A stretch of 64,000 nt of DNA from Euleptes europaea (lineage: Eukaryota > Chordata > Lepidosauria > Squamata > Sphaerodactylidae): assembly GCF_029931775.1 (NCBI RefSeq), contig NC_079314.1, positions 67,695,879 through 67,759,878 of the forward strand, in the 5' to 3' direction. The stretch's first letter is position 1. Every line of letters starts with the position of its first letter. The position numbers and the translations under genes were made by a program. This document shows, piece after piece, positions 35,701 to 43,894 of the stretch. The notes beneath the pieces are model-generated. The model was not told the DNA's origin, searched no databases, and saw nothing but the letters and a program-made list of their open reading frames with translations.

Positions 35701-38700
35701 TGTAGAGCTGGAATAATCCAATTTTTTGTGTACCTCTTAATAACTGACATAGATTTCCTTTTCCCCATGCTTAATAAAATACCCTTAGCTAGGCCCCAGT
35801 AGATTACCTTACACTTGCACACAGATTTTGGGTTACTGCATGTGAAGACTAATATCCCTTAAAATCAGCAGATGCAGGAATTACTTATCTTTCAGTTACA
35901 CTAATGGATACTTACAGCTTTTAATCAGTTCTTTTGCTATAGGATTGGCTTATTTATCCCCTCTTCATCCCAAATTGACCCATGAATTCTGCATACTGGG
36001 AAGTCTCAACAGCCAGAGGAAAGGGGATATAAGTTGCTATATATTTGATGGGAGTATCAGTTGCACTGCTAGTATTATTTTTCTGCAAATCTGAATTCTG
36101 ATCTTCCAAGCCATGCAAGATGCTAGAGACACTTGTGCTTCAAAACATGGTCTGCAGTGTGCCAAATCTAACAACAAGGTATTTCTCAGAACACAGAACT
36201 AAATTGATAATAGGCTAACAGGTAATAGTTATTATAGTAAAACAAGAAAATTGGTAGCAAGTTTTGAAGCCTGACCCCTGCATCTTTTTTGGGTGGTGGT
36301 GGTGGTAAGAAGACACAGGTCAGAAAAGCAAAGGGATGTGTGGATTATCCCAATTCCAACCCAGGGTTTTGCTCCAACAATCTTTCATGTTTTCATGGAA
36401 TAGTGAGGAGCAGAACATGAAGACTAAAACTCAAAATCCTTATCCTTGTGTCACCAGTGTCCATGATGTCTGTGAAGACTGGGGATTTTTAGTTATTTGA
36501 AGTCCAACAGGGGTGCACGTGTGATTCTGTCTGTGACTTCTTGTGACTCAATCGGGATCCTAGGAAAAATGCCCCTCTGCATTGCAACATAAATCCAACG
36601 ATAAAAAGCAAAAGACAAGGTTAAATATGTATTTTAGGTATGCAAAGGGCTAATTTTGAAAGCTTTCTTTGATAGTTTGTTTATGTTGTAGAAGAGTACA
36701 ACTGAACCCTTTTGTGAAGGAATGTGCTAAAAAATTAAACTAAAGTGTATGTCATTGAAAGACCTAGCTTTCAAAAAGTTTTTATTCATATGGTTCAAAA
36801 CATGGGCTTGTTTTTTCCTGGGATCTCTGAATTTTGGGGTTATGAAAATGTACATCCGTAAGGACTTTTTGGAAAACAAGAAGCCTCCTGATGATCATAT
36901 ATCAGAAAAAAATGGACTCTTCCCCAATGCAAACTCTTCTCAGATTTACTGCTCATTCAGCTTACCAAGTTCTGATGAGAAGAACATTCAGGGGAGGGGA
37001 GCCTAAGATTTGTTCACAAAAAACACCCTCTTTGGATATTTGACATTCCCTAAGAAAATATTTGACATTCCCTAAGTATTTCTAGAACAGCTGACTCCAG
37101 AGATTAGGAGATCAAAGGACAACAGCAATGTTCAGATTCCATCTAATAAAGCATCTGCAAGTATTTAAGTAGTGTATTATTTTTGCCTTTGGATTCTTCC
37201 TTGCTTTACTGGCAATATCTACAATATATAGAATAGGGCTCTAGTTCTTACATTACTTCAAACAATGAGAAAAAAATCAAATTTGTTCCATTTTAAAAAA
37301 GTTAGGAGAAACTAAATTGTGAATTTAGAAACAAATTAGTCCCTGAGGGATTCTAGTTCTTTAAAAACAATTGTGAAAGCTTGAAGCTTCTGAATTAGAA
37401 CAAAGGTGACAGAATCTTTTAAGAAAGATGGTGATAGTATGACAGAATTGACCTTATATCCTCTTCCAAGATAAGCACACAATGAACTTAATTATCAACA
37501 ACCTTCCTTTCGTATGATTATACATCAAGCAAAACACACAGCTATTCAATATAATCCTTACTTTTTCATTCGAAAAAAAGAAGACGCTCTGTTTGTAGGC
37601 AAAACCGGATTGTAAGGATCTGCATTCATTCCTTTTGTGTAACACTCTATTGCAGCATCATAATTTCCTTGTTTAAAATAGTTATTGCCCTGTTGTTGTT
37701 TTTTAAAGAAGAGAACACATATATTGATCAACAAGTGTATTTCAAGTTGTCACCACTTATTTGTTGTCTACTTCTGGAACAGAGAGATTTGGCAATTGCT
37801 AACTAAGCCCAGATTAGACTAGTGTAGCATATTCTACATGGCATTACCATTCATGACATCAAGACACTTCAATTGGTTTATACTGATGCCACTGAACTGT
37901 CAATGGGTATAAATCACCAAGAACATATTACCCTTATTTTAAAATACCTGCATTAGATACAAAAATGTTCTGGGTCCAGTTAAAGTGCTGGCTTTAGTCT
38001 AACAAGCATTGAACTGTCTAAGTCCTGGTATCTGCTATTATCTTTGCCACCACAAGGTTTCAAAGCAGCCAACAAGGCCATGCAAAGAGCACTATATTTT
38101 CTGGAAGCGAAATCAGATTTCCCAAAGAGGGTGGTGGAGTCCCCGTCTTTGGAGGTCTTTAAGCAGAGGCTAGATGGCCATCTTTCGGGAGTGCTTTGAT
38201 TGTGGGATCCTGCATGGCATGGGGAAGGTTGGGGTCACTGGGGATGTGGGGGAAGGTAGCTGTTAATTTCCTGCATTGTGCAAGGGGTTGGACTAAATGA
38301 CCCTGGTGTTCCCTTCCAACTCTATGAGTCTAAGTATGCTAGAACTACTTTTGAAACCTCACTCAGAAATAGCCAGGACACAAATTACAATAATTCAGAT
38401 CCATCCAAAAGATGGAGGGTGACGGTGGGAATCAGGAGTTAAGTGCCCTTCATTTTAAAACAAGGCAACAACCTTTTCTTTCTCAGCAAGTGCCTTTTCT
38501 GTGTCTATATGAATTCCATCTTCTTCAGAATCTGACTCTAGAGACATTGAATCATGGGTGCTGTCTTGCTTATCCAGTTCTTCAAGGATCTTATCCTGAA
38601 ATGAAGTACATTTAAAGACTCGTAGAAGTTAAGAATGAATACTAGTGAAGTAGCACAGATATTTTTAAAAATTGTGTTATTAGAATACCAGTAAACATCA

Positions 38701-41451
38701 GTTCTCAAAATTATATTATACGAAAACCTTGTAAAAAAAATCTGAATTGCATGAGTACTGCTAGACTACTACTAAAATATGTAATCTTCTGATCCAATTT
38801 GTAGTTATTCCATTTAATTCCTATAAAGATTGCCAAAGCAATACTATTCCTTTATACTTTACTGCAAACACATACAACCCATTCCTGGGGGTGGGGGTGG
38901 ATACATGCTGGGTGGGAGTGACGCAGCCACGCTGCCTCCTCAGAGGCTTCCTGGCTGCGAAACAAATAAAAAGTACGAAAATAGCGAATACCTGAAAATC
39001 CCCCATAGCACTTAATGAGGCTACGCCAGCTATATTTGTGACGTAGCACAAAGCAAAGAACAATTAACACATACAGGTCATAGTCATCAACTTTGTAAAG
39101 TTACAAAAATAATTCTTGAAGAATAAATATTTAATTCCTTAAAGTATGGAAAATGCAGCCATATAACCAAGTGGAAAAACTGGACTGATCACAGTAATAT
39201 CAGCAAATGTGAAATTTGTCAAACATACAAAAAAAACCTTCACCAAAGTCACACATGGCACATGAATGGCTATGTATACAACTATCATCTAATGGGACAT
39301 TCTGACATTTTATAAATGTCAGCAGCTGATTTCAATCAATCAACTATTCGTTTTTACATCTGAATCTTCAGTGACATTATACTGTTTTAGCCCTATTTTA
39401 ACGCAACATTGTTCAAAACTGTGACAACTCAAAAATACATTTACTTAACAGTACATCCAAACTTCACAAAACAAAATTGCTGTAATTTGGCTCAGTCTTA
39501 TATGAATAGGTTAACTCACCACATCAAGCTTTCCCCATGCTTCATAATCATAAGATTTTATCTTGTTCTTTTTATTTTCTTCAGTGGTTTTCTTAGAGAC
39601 TGCCTTAATTTTGCTCTTCTTTTTTTTCCTATACGCTTCATTTCGAATTGGAGGTAAATCCTAAATAGAGGGAAATGAGGCAGTTCACTTTCACGCAACA
39701 TTTAGTAATTTAGAGATAGATTTCATTTATAAAACTGGTCTATCAGCACAAAATCAGCACTGGCCAATGCACTTTGTTGCTTACTAGGGCAACCCATTCC
39801 TGAAGGGGGCGTACATAGGCAGCAACCAGGAGCAGTGCAGCTGGGCTGCCTCCAGAGAAATTTCCCAGCCGAAATATAAATGTTTAAAATGAATTTTTTT
39901 AATAAACCCATGAAACACCTCCATGGAGGTATTTTGCTGGTGCAGCAATGCTGCAGCATCGAGGGGCGTTCCTAGGTCGAAAGGGGGTTGGAAGCTGACT
40001 AATGTCAGCTCCACCCCTAGGAAACACCCCCCCCCCTCGATGCCAGGGCAGGGACCTGCTTCCAGGTTTTTGCTGCCAGCGCTGCTGTGCTGCTCCGTGG
40101 CGCCTGTGTAAGTGCCCCCGTGCCAGTGTCCATGCCACTTTATCACGAGGAAAAGTGGCACGGATGCCAGCACAGGGTTACACCAGATCCTAGGGTGCTT
40201 CGGCTCCCACTTCAGGATTGCAGTTAGTCTTTGCACCAGATGGAAGATAAGCATTCTCATCTACACATAACACATCCAGCAGGACCCAGTGAGCACAGCA
40301 ATGTGGATGTAGATTGACAGCAGCATGAATTCCATGTAATAAAGAACTGTACATGAATGTCCTTGCTTGGTGATTTTCAAGAAAATTGCTGTGGGTTGGA
40401 TCAAGGAGTTTCTCCAGTCTAAGCCCATTCATTTCAATGGGCTTAGACTGGAGTAACTCTCCTCAGGAATGCACTGTAAATGTTTCAATGGAAGAATGGA
40501 ACATTCCTGCCTTCCCACTTTCACTGATCTCCACAAAATGCTGCTCCTGGAGTATAGGAGACACTGCAGAATGACAAGGGGGGGGGAGAGTCTGCAGCAG
40601 AAAGGGGGAAATCAGGAGGAAATACCCATTTAGTTTGTATCTAGCCATAATCATTAATGGATTCTGAACTACAAAGGCTGGAATCACACCTGGGAAGGCA
40701 AACTGAGGGTTTCCCCCCCACTTTGAGGTCAGTAACAGAAGTGATTTAGTACTAATATCTTTATTTATTTTATGTTCATCCTTCCCATTCTTCAAGGCAC
40801 TGAAGAGTGGCATACATAATCCACTACATCCATTTCATTGCCATATCCTGAAAGGGAGGCTGAGAAAAGTGTGACTGACCCAAGGACACCCAGTGAACTT
40901 CATAGCAGAATAGTGATTTGAACCCACATCTATAACCCTATACTCTAACTACTACGCAACACTATCAGTTACTGTCTGTTGACAGCATTATTGTTTAGAT
41001 TGCCATCAACTAAAAGTAGCACTGCCAGTGCACAACTTCCTTGTGCTTCCATAAGCAAGTGGGTGTTCTGCACACATATAGAGAACTTCCCTTTGTAAAA
41101 GACATTAAACCTCAGTAGTTTCAACTTTGGATACAATATATGGGTGAACTGTAATGCTAAGTGCAGGTTGCTGAAACAAAATCAGTTTTGTAGTTTATCC
41201 GATGCACTTATATAGAACTTTTATCAGTTCCATTTGAAATTGAAGGAAGTAGGTCATATTTTAAGTCACATATCTGAATATCATAGCAGGGCATTTACCT
41301 TTCCTAGGGTGCCGGTCTGCCTCCTTAAATCTAAATCCTTTTCTTTAATATCATTTTCCCAGCTTTCTAAGTCTTTCACAAAATCTTGTAGCTCTTCTGC
41401 ATTTTGCCGTACTTGCAGCTGTAACTCTATCGCTTTACTTGGTGAAGTCAT
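23611..41451 (-). CDS. RPAP3: RPAP3, RNA polymerase II-associated protein 3 (15 coding exons located; terminal exon not found)
   Basis: RPAP3 is the TPR adaptor of the cytoplasmic R2TP complex (RUVBL1/2, PIH1D1, RPAP3), which brings HSP90 to clients such as RNA polymerase II subunits and PIKK kinases. Fifteen exons on the minus strand are joined by GT-AG introns with consistent phases and give 641 codons plus one base; the human protein as I recall it has about 665 residues. The N-terminus reads MTSPSKAIELQLQVRQNAEE. TPR block 1 is about residues 133-246, TPR block 2 about 283-396, a low-complexity linker about 436-540, and the RUVBL-binding C-terminal domain runs from about 545 to the end. 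The start is the ATG at 41449-41451, directly after a possible acceptor, so a noncoding 5' exon probably lies in the CpG-rich region near 43.4 kb. The last ~29 residues (human ending YGG) were not found on the minus strand below 23611. Identity is very secure; the 3' end is not. Confidence 0.96.
25189..25286 (-). CDS. RPAP3: RPAP3 coding exon 14 (C-terminal domain)
   Basis: Residues 576-608, QIDPSYYPNLFQNSLDPDVF then SEILKTLQEFYI. Matches human QIEPSLYPKLFQKNLDPDVF. Ends two bases into a codon; donor GTAAGT. Confidence 0.95.
27257..27446 (-). CDS. RPAP3: RPAP3 coding exon 13 (start of C-terminal domain)
   Basis: Residues 512-575. A proline-rich stretch (PTLCPVSPFPVPPVP) precedes NAFQLESDFRKLKEVPDKLY then TYLK, the beginning of the RPAP3 C-terminal domain that docks on the RUVBL ATPase ring. 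The linker part is less conserved than the domain. Confidence 0.94.
29200..29429 (-). CDS. RPAP3: RPAP3 coding exon 12 (linker)
   Basis: Residues 436-512, KPLQRITIEEVDDEMPSTNA to KAKLLKIEEIGDSSTI. A low-complexity linker rich in Ser, Thr and Pro. The IEEV and AKLLKIEEIGD blocks match human IIEETG and AKVLKIEEVSD. Confidence 0.93.
29474..29638 (-). mobile_element. CR1-clade LINE 3' end (RPAP3 intron 11)
   Basis: On the minus strand it ends GATCCATCAGGGCCTTTCTT and TATGTTCTTATG, the same tail as 400-886. It lies next to RPAP3 exon 12 inside the intron. Confidence 0.8.
29641..29722. repeat. Short tandem array of a ~20-bp unit
   Basis: TTTTACGCTGATGAGGAACA occurs twice, with related partial units (TTACGCTGAGGTTCAG) between. 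It sits directly after the CR1 tail in RPAP3 intron 11. Confidence 0.8.
30801..30917 (-). CDS. RPAP3: RPAP3 coding exon 11
   Basis: Residues 397-435, ELIAEGLFPDQECPGLLKNE then MESQKLVKPINKPMHLRSI. Matches the human segment after the second TPR (VKPIDNPPH). Thirty-nine whole codons, donor GTAAGT. Confidence 0.92.
31036..31106 (-). CDS. RPAP3: RPAP3 coding exon 10 (TPR block 2)
   Basis: Residues 373-396, DFEMVLKLEPGNKQAISEIT then KLKT, the capping helices of TPR block 2. Length 71 nt with donor GTAAGT. The next intron is only 118 bp. Confidence 0.94.
31295..31545. repeat. Probable old dispersed repeat in RPAP3 intron 9
   Basis: Has the T-rich TTTAAATGGTTTTGTATT and TTGTAAGCC character of 3' tails common in reptile repeats. 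Assignment is tentative. Confidence 0.3.
31580..31701 (-). CDS. RPAP3: RPAP3 coding exon 9 (TPR block 2)
   Basis: Residues 332-373, YEEAEKDCSQAVLLDSSYSK then AYARRGTARAALGKLNEAIQ. The AYARRGTAR helix is the clamp helix. The junction codon reads Asn where human has Lys if the acceptor is GAG followed by C, so the acceptor could be off by a base. Confidence 0.95.
32172..32266. repeat. 95-base hairpin in RPAP3 intron 8
   Basis: Outer arms of 15 perfect base pairs (ATCAAGGTTGGCTAC with GTAGCCAACCTTGAT) and inner arms of 13 perfect base pairs (AATTTAAACATAT with ATATGTTTAAATT) surround a 7-base loop, with a bulged middle. This is either a small palindromic transposon or a precursor-like RNA hairpin. 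Confidence 0.85.
32898..33025 (-). CDS. RPAP3: RPAP3 coding exon 8 (TPR block 2)
   Basis: Residues 290-332, GNGYFKESKYEAAIECYTRG then IAADGTNALLPANRAMAYLK. Nearly identical to the human second TPR block. Length 128 nt with donor GTGAGT. Confidence 0.96.
33668..33796 (-). CDS. RPAP3: RPAP3 coding exon 7 (linker between TPR blocks)
   Basis: Residues 247-289, AIMSKENAHSEETEAYKIMQ to QKAIAEKDL. A charged helical linker ending in the first helix of TPR block 2. Forty-three whole codons with donor GTAAAT. Confidence 0.94.
33879..33949 (-). CDS. RPAP3: RPAP3 coding exon 6 (TPR block 1)
   Basis: Residues 223-246, DYEKVLELDPNNFEAKCELQ then KIEQ, the capping helices of the first TPR block. Length 71 nt, equal to exon 10. 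The intron before exon 7 is upstream on the minus strand's 3' side and only about 82 bp. Confidence 0.94.
34615..34736 (-). CDS. RPAP3: RPAP3 coding exon 5 (TPR block 1)
   Basis: Residues 182-223, YSVAESDCNLALAINKNYTK then AYARRGAARFALQNCMGAKE. The ARRG..R stretch is the TPR carboxylate-clamp type helix that contacts the HSP EEVD tail in this family. Length 122 nt, equal to exon 9. Confidence 0.95.
35289..35620 (-). mobile_element. Fragment of a LINE reverse transcriptase C-terminus (RPAP3 intron 4)
   Basis: On the minus strand it encodes NGRFGNFLYPERLCSCNMKK, then IDMLSYMMLECPHFKLQRDQ, resembling the Cys/His-rich C-terminal tail of LINE ORF2 proteins. Only this piece is present, inside the intron, so it is a dead fragment. 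Confidence 0.5.
37562..37689 (-). CDS. RPAP3: RPAP3 coding exon 4 (TPR block 1)
   Basis: Residues 140-182, GNNYFKQGNYDAAIECYTKG and onward, with typical TPR helix residues. Length 128 nt, ending two bases into a codon. Exon 8, which encodes the matching part of TPR block 2, has the same length and phase. Confidence 0.95.
38111..38334 (+). mobile_element. CR1 LINE 3' end (RPAP3 intron 3)
   Basis: Classical CR1 tail with GTGGTGGAGTCCCCGTCTTT, GGTTGGACTAAATGACCCTG and CCCTTCCAACTCTATGAGTC. It is in the opposite orientation to RPAP3 transcription. Confidence 0.88.
38473..38595 (-). CDS. RPAP3: RPAP3 coding exon 3
   Basis: Residues 99-139, an acidic serine-rich stretch (SMSLESDSEEDGIHID) followed by TEKALAEKEK, the lead-in to the first TPR. 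Forty-one whole codons; acceptor TTTCAG, donor GTTGTT, which is weaker than the others. Confidence 0.93.
38876..39035 (-). repeat. Unnamed dispersed repeat, partial copy (RPAP3 intron 2)
   Basis: Shares the end ACCCATTCCTG and the GGCTGCGAAAC neighbourhood with 3376-4143 and 39788-40196. Confidence 0.5.
39520..39660 (-). CDS. RPAP3: RPAP3 coding exon 2
   Basis: Residues 52-98, beginning DLPPIRNEAYRKKKK and ending YDYEAWGKLDV. It holds the lysine-rich tract and the conserved SYDYEAW motif. Acceptor TTTAG, donor GTGAGT, 47 whole codons. Confidence 0.95.
39788..40196 (-). repeat. Unnamed dispersed repeat, long copy (RPAP3 intron 1)
   Basis: From ACCCATTCCTGAAGGGGGCG to GCACAGGGTTACACCAGATC. 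Its reverse complement parallels 3376-4143 at both ends. GC-rich against an AT-rich intron. Confidence 0.6.
40412..40453. repeat. Perfect 18-bp palindrome (RPAP3 intron 1)
   Basis: CTCCAGTCTAAGCCCATT and AATGGGCTTAGACTGGAG flank CATTTC. Related but imperfect copies of the same motif occur at about 42700-42745 and 45718-45770, so it belongs to a dispersed element. Confidence 0.85.
40745..40975 (-). mobile_element. tRNA-derived SINE, old copy (RPAP3 intron 1)
   Basis: On the minus strand it has GGGTTCAAATCACTATTCTG (B box region), then CACTGGGTGTCCTTGGGTCA and CACACTTTTCTCAGCCTCCC, and a tail ending in AAATAAATAAAG. Confidence 0.7.
41299..41451 (-). CDS. RPAP3: RPAP3 coding exon 1
   Basis: Residues 1-51 (MTSPSKAIEL to LRRQTGTLGK), a charged helical N-terminus that aligns with human RPAP3 from the first residue. 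The donor GTAAAT follows the last base in phase 0. Confidence 0.95.
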
Positions 41452-42818
41452 CTGGTTACTTTATGTGTAGGAGAAAATCCAGGCTATCAAAGAAACATTT
41501 GAGAAACACTTTATTAAGAGGAGAGGGAGGAATGCGGGAAGAATACATTGTGAAGACTGGATTACTCCATAGGACTTTATTGTGAGTTCAAGCAGACATT
41601 TTGCAAAATCTGTTGCTCCACGAAGACTGCAGAGCTTGGAGTAACCATCAAGTTTAATCCAAATGCAGCAGTGCAAGGACCTTTAACACAATCAAATGAA
41701 AAGTGTCTAAGTAGTAATCAGGATTTCAAGTTCTTCAGGTAGACAACACTGTGTCCCCAAGTCTACCATATGGATATGGTGCCATTTTAGATGTTATAGT
41801 AGCAGGGGTCCAATCCTACTGAGGACAGCAGCATGGGAGGATGAGAAGACTCCTGTCTCTCCCCTTTGCCGTTTTCAAGCACGAAATGATCTTGAAATGG
41901 CAAGAGGAGGGAGACAGGAGCCCCTCATCCTCCCTGCACCAGTCTCCAGAAAGATCAGCCTCTGTGGCATTTTTAAAAGTTAAAAAATAGGATAAAAATG
42001 GCACCACATCCCTGTGGTGGACTTGAGGACACGGTATAATCTTTTCTGGCTAGTTTGCTGCTTCAGGATAACAAGGAATCTCTGTGTGGCTCTCATTGCT
42101 CCAGAGAACATAGAGGCATTCACAATGGCAGCTGAGCATCCACACAGCAGTATTCCCCATGCATCTGCAACGAAAAAGGCTACACTTTCATTTGAAAAAA
42201 AGGAAGCTTGGAACTCAGAGGAGCTAACAGATAATAGCAACAAATTGCTGTAGTACAATACTGTTATAACAATCTAGCAACTGTCAAATGGAAGAGAGGA
42301 AGAGGAGCCCTCCAGTAGTGCAGAGCGGCCTGAGGGGAAAAAATAACATGTGTGAGTCTTTAAACAATACACATCTTCCTGTCTATCCAGCATGCAAAGA
42401 CACTCTGCAATCTTTCCATGAAGATCATGTCAAACCAGGTTTAGGAATCACTGGACCAAGGCAAGGGAAAACCTGATTAATGGACAATTAAGGGATGGTG
42501 TCTGGGAATACTCCCCTCCCCCCAACCCACTCCAGTATGGATGCTAACCCAGAGCAAACTTCCTTATACAGCCATCCTCAGTCGTCACAACAGTATTGTT
42601 CTACTGCTGCGCTTTGGAGGGTATTTTTCTTCCTCCCGTGGAACCACACGGCTGTTGCGACGTTTCTTACAGTGGAATCCTACGGCAGAATTACCTTAGC
42701 CTAAGCCCACTAAAACCAATGGGTTTGAACTGAAGTAACTCTACACAAGACTGAAGTAACTCTGCAAAAGACTGCATCGCCAAGCTTCAAACACCTTATG
42801 TGAGTCTGAGGAGAGAAG

Positions 42819-43116
42819 GTAAAGGTAAAGGTCCCCCGTGCAAGCACCGGGTCATTCCTGACCCATGGGGTGACGCCACTTCCCGACGTTTCCAAGGTAG
42901 ACTTTGTTTGTGGGGTGGTTTTCCAGTGCCTTCCCCAGTCATCTCCCCTTTACCCCCAGCAAGCTGGGTAGTCATTTCACCAACATTGGAAGGATGGAAG
43001 GCTGAGTCAACCTTGAGCCGGCTACCTGGAACCGACTTCCGTCAGGATCGAACTCATGTCGTGAGCAGAGCTTTTGACGGCAGTACTGCAGCTTACCACT
43101 CTGCGCCACGGGGCTC
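42819..43116 (-). mobile_element. tRNA-derived SINE with 13-bp target duplication
   Basis: On the minus strand it begins GGAGCCCCGTGGCGCAGAGT, has an A box-like GTGGCGCAGAGTGG and a B box-like GTTCGATCC, and ends in a tail of ACCTTT repeats. The 13-bp duplication CTGAGGAGAGAAG lies at 42806-42818 and 43117-43129. It sits between RPAP3 exon 1 and the CpG-rich promoter. Family name not assigned. Confidence 0.88.
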
Positions 43117-43467
43117 CTGAGGAGAGAAGACCCTCCTTCAAAACTCACCCTCCCCCCGTTATGACTTTTCCCACTGGGTCCAACGATGCCCCGAAGGACG
43201 CTTGAACGCAAGGACGGCTCTACAGGCCACCCTTTCACAGTCACCACCTCAGACTCCCCAGTGGCGAATACCCCAAACCCGCAGAGCTCCTCCACAACTT
43301 TGCCTCCTCACCTGCGTGGCTCCAACCGCACCCTCTCGCTCGCCGCCGCCGAGACCGCGCTTCCCTTTCCCAGAATCCCACGCGCGAGAAAGAGTCCGAG
43401 CGACGCCTCAGATTCCAAGCTCCCTCTCTCTAACTACCCTTAGGTTGCCTGTGACTATCTCCAGCCC

Positions 43468-43477
43468 GCATGCGCAC
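43468..43477. promoter_or_regulatory. NRF-1-like site
   Basis: GCATGCGCAC, a good match to the palindromic NRF-1 core, 222 bases upstream of the ATP23 start codon. NRF-1 drives many nuclear genes for mitochondrial proteins, which fits ATP23. Confidence 0.55.
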
Positions 43478-43538
43478 TGTCGCCACTCCTGGTATCACGG
43501 TTACTGAGAGACACTCCCCTTCCCCCATCCTGTTTGTG

Positions 43539-43549
43539 ATTGGCGGAAG
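43539..43549. promoter_or_regulatory. Inverted CCAAT box next to an ETS core
   Basis: ATTGG (NF-Y type CCAAT box on the minus strand) is directly followed by CGGAAG, an ETS/GABP-type core. Both are about 150 bases from the ATP23 start. Motif match only. Confidence 0.5.
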
Positions 43550-43698
43550 CGATGAGGCGGAGCAGAGAGGGTTTTCCGGCGGGTCTATGGTTACGATAGC
43601 CGGCAAGGCACATCCGAAGGAAACAAGCGTTTCTTCTTCCTTCCTCTCTCCCTCACGCTGCCGTTCACCGGGCTTGGGTAAGCGAGATCGCCTCCCCG

Positions 43699-43894
43699 AT
43701 GGCCCCGGAGGAGCCGCCGGAGTCGGGGAGCAGCAGCAGCAGCAGCAGCACCAAGGAAGAGGATGATTTCGGGTACGGCCTGTTCCCGGAGCGGCGGCGC
43801 GGCGAGACGGCGAAGGAGAAGTCCCTTCTGTACAACAGCCTGTTCACCTTCAACCACAAATGTCAGGTGATGCTAAAGGTCGCCCTGGACTCCA
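43699..43894 (+). CDS. ATP23: ATP23 coding exon 1
   Basis: Residues 1-65 plus one base. It starts [10 protein letters not shown], has an AGC-repeat serine tract, then [13 protein letters not shown] and [19 protein letters not shown], which matches human FFTSNQKCQLRLLKTLE. Donor GTAAGT. Confidence 0.93.

Noticed and set aside
42800-43120. Plus-strand frame of 106 codons near the promoter
   Set aside because: Coincides with the reversed tRNA SINE and contains no gene features.
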